From Acanthaster planci (taxonomy: Eukaryota > Echinodermata > Asteroidea > Valvatida > Acanthasteridae): a stretch of 64,000 bases of DNA. How positions within the stretch are numbered: position 1 is the first letter of the stretch; each line of letters begins with the position of its first letter. Of the stretch, positions 10,930-23,100 are shown in pieces. Below the pieces are notes generated by a model, which was given only the letters and a program-made list of their open reading frames with translations, did no database searches and had not been told where the DNA came from. The DNA lies in assembly GCF_001949145.1 (NCBI RefSeq), contig NW_019091357.1, positions 684,235-748,234 on the forward strand, read 5' to 3'. A program made the position numbers and the translations under genes.

Positions 10930-12075
10930 AGTAAAAGAAAAAGCCCCTGCTTCACTCGGATTTGAACCCAGGACCTCTCAGTCCAGAGTTCAGAGTCCTA
11001 ACCACTGGACCACTTGATTTTCTTAGTAACATATGCTCGGACCATATATTTATCTTACAGATTGAAAGGTATGGATCTTAAAAATGTTATGAAAAAGGAA
11101 AGTGTTGGGATTTGAACCCAGGACCTTTCAGTTTAGAGTTCATAGTCCTAACCACTGGACCACTTGATTTTCTTAGGAATATGTGCTCAGACCATATACT
11201 TATCTTACAAATTGAAAGGTATGGATCTTAAAAAATTTATGAAAAAGGAACTTGTTGGGATTTGAACCCAGGACCTCTCAGTCCAGAGTTCATAGCCCTA
11301 ACCACTGGACCACTTGATTTTCTTAGTAACATATGCTCGGACCATATACTTATCATACAGATTGAAAGGTATGGATCTATAAAATTTTAAGAAAAAAGGA
11401 ACATGTTGGGATTTGAACCAAGGACCTCTCAGTCCAGAGTTCATAGCCCTAACCACTGGACCACTTGATTTTCTTAGTAACATATGCTCGGACCATATAC
11501 TTATCTTACAGATTGAAAGGTATGGATCTATAAAATTTTAAGAAAAAGGAACATGTTGGGATTTGAACCAAGGACCTCTCAGTCCAGAGTTCATAGCCCT
11601 AACCACTGGACCACTTGATTTTCTTACTTGCTCACGCTCGGGCCATATACTTATCCAACATACTACACATGAATCTTAAGAAGTCAAGAAAAAAGAAGTT
11701 GTCAGGATTTGAACCCAGGACCTCTCAGTCAAGAGTTCAGAGTCGTTACCACTGGACCAGTTGATTTTCTAACTGATTTATGCTCCGACCATGTACTTAT
11801 CCTACAGATAAAGATTGAAAGGTATGGATCTTAAAAATGCCAAAAGAAGGAACTTGTCAGGATGTGAACCCAGGACCTCTTGGTCCAGAGTTCAGAGTCC
11901 TAACCACTGGTCCACTTGAATTTCTTACTGATTTGTATTCAGACCTTTTACTTATCCAACAGATTGAAAACAGATCTTTAAAAAGTCAAGAAGGAACTTG
12001 TTGCGCATTTGAACCCAGGACCTCTCATTCCAGCATTCACAGTCCTAACCACTGTACCATTTGGTCAGAATGTGT
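10930..12075 (-). repeat. tRNA-derived satellite, about 150-bp monomer x 8
   Basis: Eight monomers repeat with the landmark GGACCTCTCA (or a variant) at about 10971, 11121, 11271, 11422, 11572, 11718, 11873 and 12018, so the period is 145-155 bases. On the minus strand each contains GTGGTCCAGTGGTTAGG followed about 30 bases later by GGGTTCAAATCCC, which are good pol III A and B boxes with the D- and T-arm look of a Gln/Glu-type tRNA. Outer monomers are more diverged than central ones. Between the tRNA parts are shared spacers with CATATACTTATC and GATTGAAAGGTATGGATC. No monomer forms a credible complete cloverleaf. Confidence 0.88.
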
Positions 12076-12109
12076 TTGGACTTTATACTTAAGTAACAGG
12101 CCACTCACT

Positions 12110-13715
12110 TTGAATTGTCCATTATCTGTCAGATTTTATTTGCTTTGCATGCTTGCAATGTGACTGAGATGGTATTTCACTGAAATCTTTCCAATCTTTT
12201 CAAATATATTTTATTATAATTCAAACTATCTGTACATATTGGTATTAAGTTTTGTATTTGTGTTAACTAATATGTTGTGTACTAGTTGAGATTTGTCCAA
12301 AAATTAGTAGAGAATCCAAGTTACATTAATTCATTAACCTCCTCTCCCCTGGAAAAAGAAAGTGGAAGATGCAGTAACATTGGTTGAACAACCTTTCTCT
12401 AAAACGAATGAGGGAAAGGAGACAGTCCTAACTCTTGTAAACTTCAGCCAGTTCAACATAATGAATCCTCAAACTCAACATTCTCAGATCTGGTTTCCTG
12501 CTGTCAAAGATTTTATTTTCAACCACTTCTTGGTGTTTTGTAAGAAACATACTTGCATTTTATAGAATTTCATTTTATTTTCTGAAACTCAAAGTCGCAC
12601 AAATTTGGCATAATTTTGAGACCTTCACAAAGTCATGTTTTTTTTGGCCAAGAAACAAACAAATAAACCAAACAATTCGGATTTACAAAAGTTGGGTGCT
12701 TTGCGTAAAAAACTATTTTCTGACAGAGTTGTTCAACCTAAACAACTTGTTTTTCTTTCATTTTTTTTTTCTGAGAGACATCAACAAACTCCTTGAGTAG
12801 GCAACTGTTTTGACTTGGCAGTATATTACATGTATTAGGAATGCCACATTTCAACATTTGTGTAGAAAAAAAGAGCACAATGTTGTTCAAAACTTGCTGT
12901 AAAAACAACTAATTCAGGCTTAGCCAGAAAATACGAAAAAAAACAACGCTTGAGCAAATGCATCTGGGGCAGATTGTGCCCAAACGAGGCTAGCGTTTCT
13001 CAAACATGAGAGGGCGCTGTCATGATACCACTGCAGGAAGGGTAACCTGGTGATGCATGTTGCCAAATTTTCAAGACAATGAACAGTTTTACAAACCTCA
13101 TATTCAATGCTACTTAATAAGTGAAAGAACTCAATTACCCTGAAATGGTATCCTAACATCTTTACATTTGGCCAACACCATCTATGCAAGTTGTAATAAC
13201 ATTTACTTTGTGAAAAACGAAAGCCTGCGTTAGTGTAAAATGTTGAACCAGTCTGGTCTGGCTTAATCTGAATGTGATGCAGTAAACCCTACAGACTCTC
13301 CATATTTTAGTTACATCATAAATACAAACATGCTTTTTTCGATGGAAGTGTACGCTTTCATGCTTAATGTTTTGTCAAAGTGAATAATGTGGAAGGACTT
13401 TCTTAGCCTCGCATAATTACCACTTGTTCCATTTTAAATAAAGGGTTTTGTGACATTTCTCACATTGGGTTTGGCAGGTTAGATACTCCTCATAAAAAGT
13501 GGCTGTAAATTTCCTTCCCAAATCCTAAACTGTTCATGCAAGATACTCTTGAAGAAGCTTGAAGTATTTGCTTATACAACCTGTAACACACTGTGGCTCC
13601 ATGGCTGGGTCCAAGGCTAGCTAGGAAACAACTCTGGAATAGTCTTCACCTCAAGGAGGAGCTCCAGATGATGACGATGCCATGAGGATGATGTCACTGT
13701 CATTGGTCAATGTCA
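12110..13715. other. Intergenic region between convergent genes; CSE1L 3' UTR
   Basis: No gene is seen. The part next to 13716 must hold the CSE1L 3' UTR. The nearest minus-strand AATAAA (TTTATT on plus) are near 12575, 12513 and 12210, which would give a 3' UTR of about 1.1-1.5 kb. A plus-strand AATAAA near 13436 is in the wrong orientation for CSE1L. Short reading frames here show no family resemblance. Confidence 0.55.
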
Positions 13716-16700
13716 TCATCCTAAGGCGACACCAGCAGCGTTCAGGTAGATCTGCAGACAGTTGGCTACCTTCTCATCGAGGCCTGTCTTGATGAGTTCT
13801 ATCAGCTACACGAAGGAAAAAGAGAGAAAGGACTCAAGACAAGAATTTTATGAATTACCCGAATTATAGATTCTGAAACACTTCCTCGGTTATTCACTCT
13901 TCCCCGAAATGTACACGAATAAGCCTAGATGTCATCAATATCCTGACAAAATCAACTCTTTCCTTTTGTTTCTGAATGAAGCATTTTATCATATTCTGAT
14001 AATTTCAGATGTTAAAAGTGAACCAAGTTTTCCTAAGTAAGACTATTTCCAAAGTATGATGAAAATTTACAAATCCATTTGAAAATCTGAAAACAAATTT
14101 CTCAAGAGCCTTAAACAGGGTCATTAAATTAGGTACCCCTCCCTAAAGTTACTTCCCCTGAATTTTTTGCATCCAAATTTTTTATCTCAATGAGGCAAGT
14201 AAAAGGTACTGGATAGGCGTCTTACCTCTGGATGTGCAGTGCAAACATTTTTCAACCTTTGAGCTAGGTAAATCTTGGCGTCTGGTACCGCTCCCTTGAA
14301 TGGATCCGTCTCGTGCTTCCCAGCAAAGGCTAGCTGAGAGTAGGCAGTCTGGTACCCTGGGGTATCCTCAATCTCAATGAAGTGCTCGTCATCCGGAAGA
14401 CTGTCATCTTCCGGTAATTCAAAGAGGTGGACCAAAGCTTGAAGAAGGGTGATCCTGAAGGGGAGGGGGGGGGAATACATCAAGGCAAAGCCATGCAAAT
14501 GTTGCATATAAATTACAAGTACTGACGATGCTCAACGGATACCTTATGTCAGATTGGTTGAGTCTTACAAACACTCGTTAGCGACTTGAAGAACCAGAAC
14601 ATTTTATGTCGAAAAACTGAATCAGCTCTCTTTAGTGCGACTTTGTTTAGGTTCAACACAAGCCTCATTAAGCCATGCGGAAAACGAGTGGAATTTGAGT
14701 TAATCTTACTTTACCTAACGTCAACACAATTCCAGCAAGGCAATAATAAGTATCCACGTAAGGTATTGTAACAGCCATCCATTCAGCTAGCCAAGGAATC
14801 CAGTAACTGGTTGGTGTTACCAACCAGCCAACCATGTCAGCCAATCAGCCCAGTGAATCTACTCACCAATATGACCGTAGCGTAGGTTCCAACATAGCTG
14901 GACATTCCGTCAACATCTTTGTGATTCCTACGGCACAGATCTTTCTCTCCATCACACCAGACACTTTCTGCACCTCAGGAATGTACAACTTCTCCAGCAC
15001 CCTCTCAAACATTCTAAGACAAACCAACAGACAAACAAATGAACCATTTTATTCACCAAGCTCAACAATCAACAATGCAAGACCAGTAGCCTCTAGAGCA
15101 TTTCAAATCACCGAAAATGAACAAGTGATATTTAAAACAATTACATTATTTCCAGTGAAAAAAAATCTACATTTTGATACAAATTGATTGTCTTTATCAA
15201 CAGTGAGAAACTTTGCATTTTGAGTAATCACTCCAACATTTGGAAACCTCAAAACTAGTTGAAATCACAGTCCAGGAGCACTGTTCGCCATTTTGATCTG
15301 GTTTTGCGATTAAGATTTTTCAACATGAACAGATACATGAAGATATGCATAATTACTTCAATGCTTCCGAATGACATTTTTTATTTTGCTGGCAGGGAAA
15401 TCATTTCAAACACAGCAACTTACTTGGCTTGTATTTCTTCCACTACGTGGATAAGAGAATCGGCGCCATGCTTGACAGCGAAGAGACTAAAGAAGACAAG
15501 AAGGCCTAGATAGCAAAAGGAAGAAAGCAGGGCAGCCTCAGCCAACTAGATCTAAGACGTTAACAGTCTCACACAAAAGTCTCTAATGAGCATTTTACAA
15601 TTTAACCTCATATTATGAAAACCGACAAACCAAAAGCAAACACAACAAAAACCAGCCAACTTGAACATCTATCAAATCTAGAATTTCCACGTCTTTTTTT
15701 AAGCAGCATGTCTTGAGTTTGTCAAACCCCACAACTTGATTTGATTGAAATGGTTATTTCTTCAATGCCTTCATGCCTGGGCTTACTTTTGACAAACTTG
15801 GTGGTCTTGGAGTGAGAAAGTCTCTGGAACAATAGAAGGAAGATTTTCTGGATGTGTTCTGACAACGCCGTCCTGTTTTCCAAAAAAAAAAAGGAAAAAT
15901 GCTTTTTCTGGAAAAAGGGTTCAATTCAATAGAAATGCTTGACGCTCTGATGTCAGATGGCTGAGTAAAATTCACTAGAAATGCTTGACGCTCACTGAGG
16001 TAAGACGGCTGAGTAAACTTCACTAGAAATGCTTGATGCTCACTGATGTAAGACGGCTGAGTAAAATTCACTAGAAATGCTTGACGCTCTCTGATGTAAG
16101 ATGGCCGAGTCCAAATATTGTACGGGAGTGGAACTCAGACCAGCACAATCAATTTCAACCTGCTTTATCTTTGTTAAACATCCTTATTTTGTAACCTGAT
16201 ATCTAACCTGATTATCTGCCAGTAATCCGATTATCTAACCTGGTTATCTACTAGTAACCTGGTTATTGCATCTTGTCCAGTCACACAAAATAACATCCAG
16301 AATTTAAAAGAGAAGAAGTGTATCAACATTACTGACTCAGCGGGGAAGGGGGGTGGCCTTGTGAATTGTGATTTTCAGCATTCTGAAGTTGAATTTCTTG
16401 GTTTTTTGGGGTGAGGGTGGATTAGGTTGACTCAGGATTGAGGTGTAACCTACGCATCCAAGTGTTCCAGTAGGCTCAGCATGATGTAGAATCCTTGATG
16501 ATCATTGGCCTTGGAGGCAATCAACTTCTGGAACACGCCCAAGAGAGCAAGCTGCGAAAAACAAGATCACGATTTCATTTTGGTTATTTCTCAACGGCTT
16601 GCTGAAGATATCATGTAACTGGGTAATTCCAGACATTAGGGGTCCATTTTTTTCCGTGTCCCTGTCACATCTGACATATGATTATGTAACTTCAGAACAC

Positions 16701-19700
16701 ATTTTCGAATTTCCAAGAGTGATGAATGAATGCAAATTAAATGTACTTGCCAAACAAATAGTAATAGTTTGAAATCAATTATGGTAATATTTCCATGTCA
16801 AATAACAAAGGTCAGATGTAACAGAGACACCAAAAATGTCAGACTTTTGGACCCCTAATTTCTGGAATTACCCAATTGTATCCAGACTCTTCATAAAGGG
16901 GCTGTTCAAAGTCTACACACCACTGATATTGCTGCTATTAACGCTGCAACTTCTCTGATTTTGGCTGCAGCAACTGCTGCCGTTGATGAAGTTTTCTGAA
17001 CTGCTGCTTTGAGTCTTCATGCTGATGCTGTTCATTCTGCCCTACTTACTGCTGCTCTGACTGCTCTCTGGTCTACTGCCAGGACTGTTGCTGTACCTAG
17101 CATGACTGCCAATGCCATTGCAGTGGTTGTTGTTGCAACTCTGCCGTCGCTGCTGCCTCTCAACCTGCTGCTGCCAGTACTAGTTATAGTTAGAGACAAT
17201 CTGAAGAAACCGTCTTCAAGAACCCTCTCAGACTCACCACTTTGCCCTCTTTGACGATGGAGTCAGCACCCTTCTCGATGTAAGCTTGGATGAGACGGAC
17301 CAAGGGTGGGATGTTACCAAGTTTCTCCCATAAGACGGGCATAAGAAGGTGAGGGAAGAGGGTCATGTATGCCTCGGGGCAGTCTGTATGCATCTCTAGC
17401 ATCAAAGACATGATCTGAAACACGTAGGGGATAAACTCTACGCAGAAGGGGAAACAGAAAGATCAGAAAATGAGATTTGGAAACTGGCGTCTGGCAAAAG
17501 AAACAGCACGACTGTCTCTGGTTTAGTCAAACTGAGTGATAAGAGTTGAAACTGTGACCTGAAATGAGCTTACCTGCGATGTCTGCAGTGAGTATTTCTT
17601 GAAATGGTGGGAACAGACACATCTCAAAGATGGAGACATTGGATGCGTCGGCTTGGCAACCGCATCGAACTGAGAGACTGATGGCCTCAAACAGGTAGTG
17701 GTTGAAGTGAGGTTTGCTTGGATTCTGAGTAAGGTTAAGAGATGTTGGTTTGGGATTTGGATTACACGCCAAATACAATGTGACTAGCAATTCGCAAGGC
17801 CAGAGAACTTTAAAATGCTGTTTGTGGGGCCATGAATGTTCGTTATTACTCCTGCTGGTTGGTTTTATAAATCAACTCTTCCACTAAAGGTAGTCGTAGA
17901 AATGGACAAACTTTAAGTACTCTTCAAACTGCCCATGTTAGCTCGCCATGGATTAAAGCTCCTAGATTTCTACAAATTCTGCTTTTAGCCAAACAAACAT
18001 TTGACTTAGGAGGGATTCAGACCTTGAACCTCTAGAATACTGTGTAAGTTGTGCAACCAAAAGATTCACCCAGCCCTGTCCTTGTCTCTAAACTTGAGTA
18101 GTGATGGCTGATCCAGCTGACGGAGTGACAACATAGTATGCTGGAGGTCACGGGTTTCTAACAACCCCTTTATCAGGGATCAGTCTGACTGTTTTACTTG
18201 GGTGCGCCGACTGGATAAGGATCTTCTTACCTTGCTGACAAGGATGAGTTTATCGGTCAGTTTAGTAACAATGACCTGCAGGTAAGGGACAGCTTCTGCT
18301 TTCAGCATGACCAGGGATCTCATGATAGCTGCAAGACAGACAAACACCAACCAAGGAAAACAGAAATCCTCCAATATGAGTTGCCATGCATCTTGACTGT
18401 CAATAAATGCATTGCAAGTTACAAGATTACAATTACAAGTTGTCCCCCCTCTCCTGTTTTGAAACCTCATCTTTTCTTTCAAGTTAACTCCTTGACGGTC
18501 CCACACCTTTCATAATGTACTCGTTCTCTTCTGATCCAGAGATCTCCATCGCAGCAAAGAGGTTTGTGAGTAAGGTCTCGATGTGTGGCTTGACAGACTC
18601 TACTGAGATGCTGGGACCAGAAAAGAGAAACGTGAGTTGGTATAAGGCGAGTATGAGGGTTAGATTGATAAATGATTACACGGTGATTGCCTCCAGGCAC
18701 AAACATACTAAATTTTTATTCTGATCCCCACTCTGTTTACGTTTTGCATTAATTTGCTAAAAGAGTTTCAGTTTATGTCGTTTTAAATCAAAGTCAGGGC
18801 ATAATGGAAGACCACTGTATGGAATAAGTTACATCCTGGATAAATATAAGAAATAAATAAATAAGAAATGTATTTGTTTCCCTCATCACTGAGGGCTGCA
18901 AGTTAATTCCTAAACAGATGTTTGTTTTTTGAGAACTACATTAGAACAAATTCTGGGGATATTTGCCGTCATTAAATACAACTGAATGACTGTAAAATTT
19001 TGAGGAAGTAGGGTGCTCTATTCAGCATGGTGGAATCTTCCTTCCACAGAACTTCTTTAAGTTGACAATCTTCCGCAGCAATTCTACAATTCTACAAACT
19101 TTCCGCTCAACTTTCCTAATTCCAATCCCATCAGTGGTTTCACTCACGCTCCTTGTCCGTTGGCAAGTTTGACAGTGAAGAGTCTCTCAATGGCGTGCGC
19201 TGCATAGGTGTGGACCACAGTGCTCTCCGCCCGCAACAGGTGTATGAGACAAGGGAGGGCGGCAGACAAGACCTCAGGGGGGATGACTTGACGGAAGGCC
19301 ATCACATACTTGATAGCGTCTGCCTTGAGAACTGGGAACTCATCAACTAGTTGAAGAAAACAGAAACATCAATTTGGACACCTTTGGACTGGAGCAACAA
19401 AATAAAACTCTTGCATCAACCAGCTGAAAAAATGTTAGATAAAATCAAGGTTTCGGCCGGAAAGTTGATTGAATATGTTTTGGACACCTTGTAAGAGTTA
19501 CTTTGGACTTACTGTTACTTTTTTGAGAATAATAAAGAAGCAGCAACTTGGACGACGTGAATTTAAAAGTCCACCGCCAACACGGGACATCCAATTTTCA
19601 AATGCTGTTTAAAACCCTGGTTAGTTCAAAGCCAAATGCTTGTGTGGATGGACTAAATTTGCAAGGTGAACTGACGCAGAGAACGTGAATGATGACCCTA

Positions 19701-20197
19701 AGAAAGTTAAGAGCACGGGACGTACCATTTTGTGACTGAAGGTCTCCAGCGATGTGGGCAGTGAAGAAATCATTAATGTTGACAAGTTCTCTAACCTCTG
19801 TTGTACCATGCTGGGAAGTGGGAGAGGAGAATAACAAGACATTGACTTCACCTCACCATGAAACAAGGTATCGAGGAAGACATTAGAACGTGGTGCTGTA
19901 GTTAAGGTCAAGTGTAGTGCTTGTATCAAAGTTTAGAGACAAGTCACAACATCCAACCAGTTTTTTTCTCCCAGCTGCAGATCTAAGTGAGCTTTGTGTT
20001 CATCCCTTTTGCCTTCACCTACTACTTGAATTGGTACTCCATTAAAGCATTCTGACCTAACACAGGGGGAGGCAGGTGTACGAGGCTGGGAGTCTTTGAG
20101 TTACCTTCTGCGTCTTGGATTTAGAGGCAAGCGATGTCACCAAGTAAATGGCTGCATCTTTACTCTTCCAATTTACTGATGGATTGGAAGCATAGAG
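13716..20197 (-). CDS. CSE1L: CSE1L C-terminal half: CAS/CSE domain
   Basis: Thirteen exons cover about residues 410-962, the C-terminal CAS/CSE HEAT-repeat region that closes around importin-alpha and Ran. Intact family segments include [20 protein letters not shown] (20105-20197), [13 protein letters not shown] (19148-19346), [20 protein letters not shown] (17574-17724), [20 protein letters not shown] (17238-17437), [19 protein letters not shown] (16454-16551), [15 protein letters not shown] (14867-15013) and [20 protein letters not shown] (14226-14454). The last exon encodes 29 residues and stops after LNAAGVALG. No lesion is visible. Confidence 0.95.
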
Positions 20198-23100
20198 CTG
20201 TGAGAAATAAAAAGGAAGTACGATGGAATCAGATTAAAGAGCCACCTTGTCACACTGATTCATCAGTTCAGGGACCAACTCTTATCAAAGCACTACTTCC
20301 TCTACCAGGGACGGATGAATTGATGGTCTTACCAGGGTCTTAGAATTAAAAACAGGCCTTTTCAGCTTGCACCCGATTTTCTCTTCGGCTTCAGAAGCAT
20401 TTCCTTCAATTTTTTTTTTTCACAGCTGTAGGAGAGTAGCTTGAAAAAGTAAAAAGCTGGATATTTACTGAGACTCAATGAATGACTACCTGAAGCATGG
20501 TGGTGACATAACTTGAAAAAATCTGAGTGACAGTCGCTTCAAAGAATTTACAGAGAGACCTGACGAGATCGCAGGCAGCACGACGTCTCGTGTCAATATC
20601 TGAAAAGATAAAGAGTGCATTTGCACCACTGGTATGCATCGTCAGATTTTCAAAGAAGTATACCATTTGTCATTTACACAACTATATAAATCTGTCCTGG
20701 ATTATCATATTCCGGCTTTTTAGCACAGTGGAACTAAGAAATCAACCAAGTTATTTCTAAAAATCTTGTCTTATTTCAGAGCAGTTTTCTATGCAAATAT
20801 CACAAGCAACATTTGGAACAAAAATACTTTTATTTCGGTCAGTTAGACAGAATTCTTTAGACGACATTATGGCTTGAACAGCAACCTACCTGAGCCTTCA
20901 ATATCTCTACGGATATACTCCTCTGGGTTAAACTCAAACAGTTCTTCATCAGATGCTGATAGAGAAATGAAGTTAAGTTTTGATTTCAATATAATAGTGC
21001 CAACTGTATACACGTGATTACCAAAAGTGTTCTCCGATTTATACGAGTACTGATTACACATTAACAGCTGTGTCTGTAGGCCTATTTATTAAGTACATGT
21101 AGACCTAAATCTAAGGGTTAGTTTTGGTGAAACCATTTGTCTGCGACTGGTCAATTATGAATGGTACCCAGGATATTTTTTGTGTAAAGGATACCAGGGA
21201 AAATTGACCAGTGGTTTGACAGATGGTTGTGCTAGACCCTGCTCTCTGTCTTTGCAATTAACTAGGTATGTGCTACGAATAAACGAGTCACAACTCCAGA
21301 AGCCTACATCAGGCACATTGAAACTGGATTTTTTTTACCAAGTTACTTGAGACTTTTCAGGACAAATCTCTGTGATCTGTGACCCTGACTCAGACTTTGT
21401 GGATCAGGACTTCCATACAGATTAGACTACACAGACTTCAGGACAATGTAGTGGAATTCCAATCAATTAGCACAATTTACCTCTAAACTCCATGTTAGGT
21501 ACAATGACCTTCTCACAGATGCTAGTTAACACCGCAGGGTCATCAAAAAGATTCTTGTAGTGATCGCGGTTCGCAACCGATGCCAGGAACTGGATAGCAT
21601 TGCTCACCAACTGAACACAGACAAAACGATGTCAGATTCAGGAAAACAAAGTCTTTACAAGTTGTCTTCAGAGGACAGGAAAAAAAGCTACATTGAGCAA
21701 GATGCACCTGCAGTTCATGACCATTAACAATGTACTCAGTGGTTACGGAAAGAATGGATAACAGAAATGTACGTGCTAAGTCTACATGTTAGCTGTTTAG
21801 CGGGTTCTGATTCAAGCTTGATGTAGACAAAATAAGTGACACTAAAATCCAGCGAGGGAGCTGTTGACATTTTATAAACATTCATTTAGAGAGGCGTCTT
21901 CAATTTAAGTTCCCATCTCATTCCGGACTTAACTGTTTAAGATACTCAAAATGTAAAATAACTGAACAGTGCAGCAAGATAAAGAGATTGGCCAGCAGAT
22001 AGCCAGGCAAGGTTAGCAGTAGAGCAACAAATGCAATCATTTTAGGGTTCAGGGGTTGGAATCCAACTCACCAGATCATATTTGACTTGGTTGTTTGTAC
22101 TGACCAGCAGATGCCAGACAGCTGTGACAAAGTTCGGCAGGAAGGGACCGAATTCCTCGTCGTATTTCTGAGCATAGAGGGAGATGTTGTCACAGATTTG
22201 TGATTTGAGTCGCTCTAATGTCCCCGCCTCTTCCTCATCCTACATGATGCAGTGAAGAACAAAAACAACCAAAGAAGAGTACATCACAAGCAAGTGGGAA
22301 AAAATCTCTCAGTTCACAACTTACGCCAGGTATTATTCATCACTGAAAAGTGTGGCAGACATTTTTTTTCTCTCAGAAAATCGGCACTATGTTGAAAAGG
22401 GATGGGTTTCACGACATTTTGGCACATTTTCCCCAATATTTTCAGACATTCTCCAGAAACATCTAACCACTGTGAGCATTCCCCAAGGTGTTAAGGTAAA
22501 ATACAAACCCAAGGTACCAGGTACAAGGAACCCCGGAGGCAAGTGGTTTAGGTGAATTACAATGGCTACTTTGAGAAGAGGAGGCTGACGGAGGTTCACT
22601 GGGCACAGACAAACCTTGGTGTGAAGGACAGGTACATCTTCACTGAGCAGCTTGAGAAAGTTACTCATCCATGTCTTCATGTTGTCCTCAAAATACTCCG
22701 GAAGATCCTGGGTTGAGAACAGGTGGAGATTAGACACATCAAAAAATGACGCATAGGAGACAGAGAGCCATAATCATGGCAGATTTACAGATGATTGTCT
22801 GGAAAGGAACTCATCGGTTAATTCCTTTTACAATGGGTTGTACGTCGGCCAAGGGATCACGGTGCATTTGGCAGCTTTTATTTGTCCTCTGAGGTTCTCC
22901 TTGACAGGAACTGTTGGTGATCCATTAGGGCTGTGCCGTATATCCAAATATTTGATTGATTATCGAATATTCAAACATTATTTTCTAAATTTGAACAGTC
23001 GAATGCAAAATTTATAAAAAGGAATTTCTTTTGTTTTCAATGAGAAAAGTTGCACTATGGAGGCTTGTTTCAAGCAGACTCAAATGAAAAGTGACAGAAA

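Noticed and set aside
10921-12060. Possible functional tRNA genes in the 150-bp array
   Set aside because: A and B boxes are present, but acceptor and anticodon stems do not pair into a full cloverleaf, and monomers are tandem with shared spacers.
15754-16071. 105-codon minus-strand frame over the 48-bp minisatellite
   Set aside because: It overlaps CSE1L exon 15787-15872 in the wrong frame and owes its length to the tandem repeat.
17009-17254. 81-codon plus-strand frame, Ala/Leu/Val-rich and membrane-like
   Set aside because: It is produced by a CTG-rich low-complexity intron tract and runs into a CSE1L exon on the other strand; no conserved feature.
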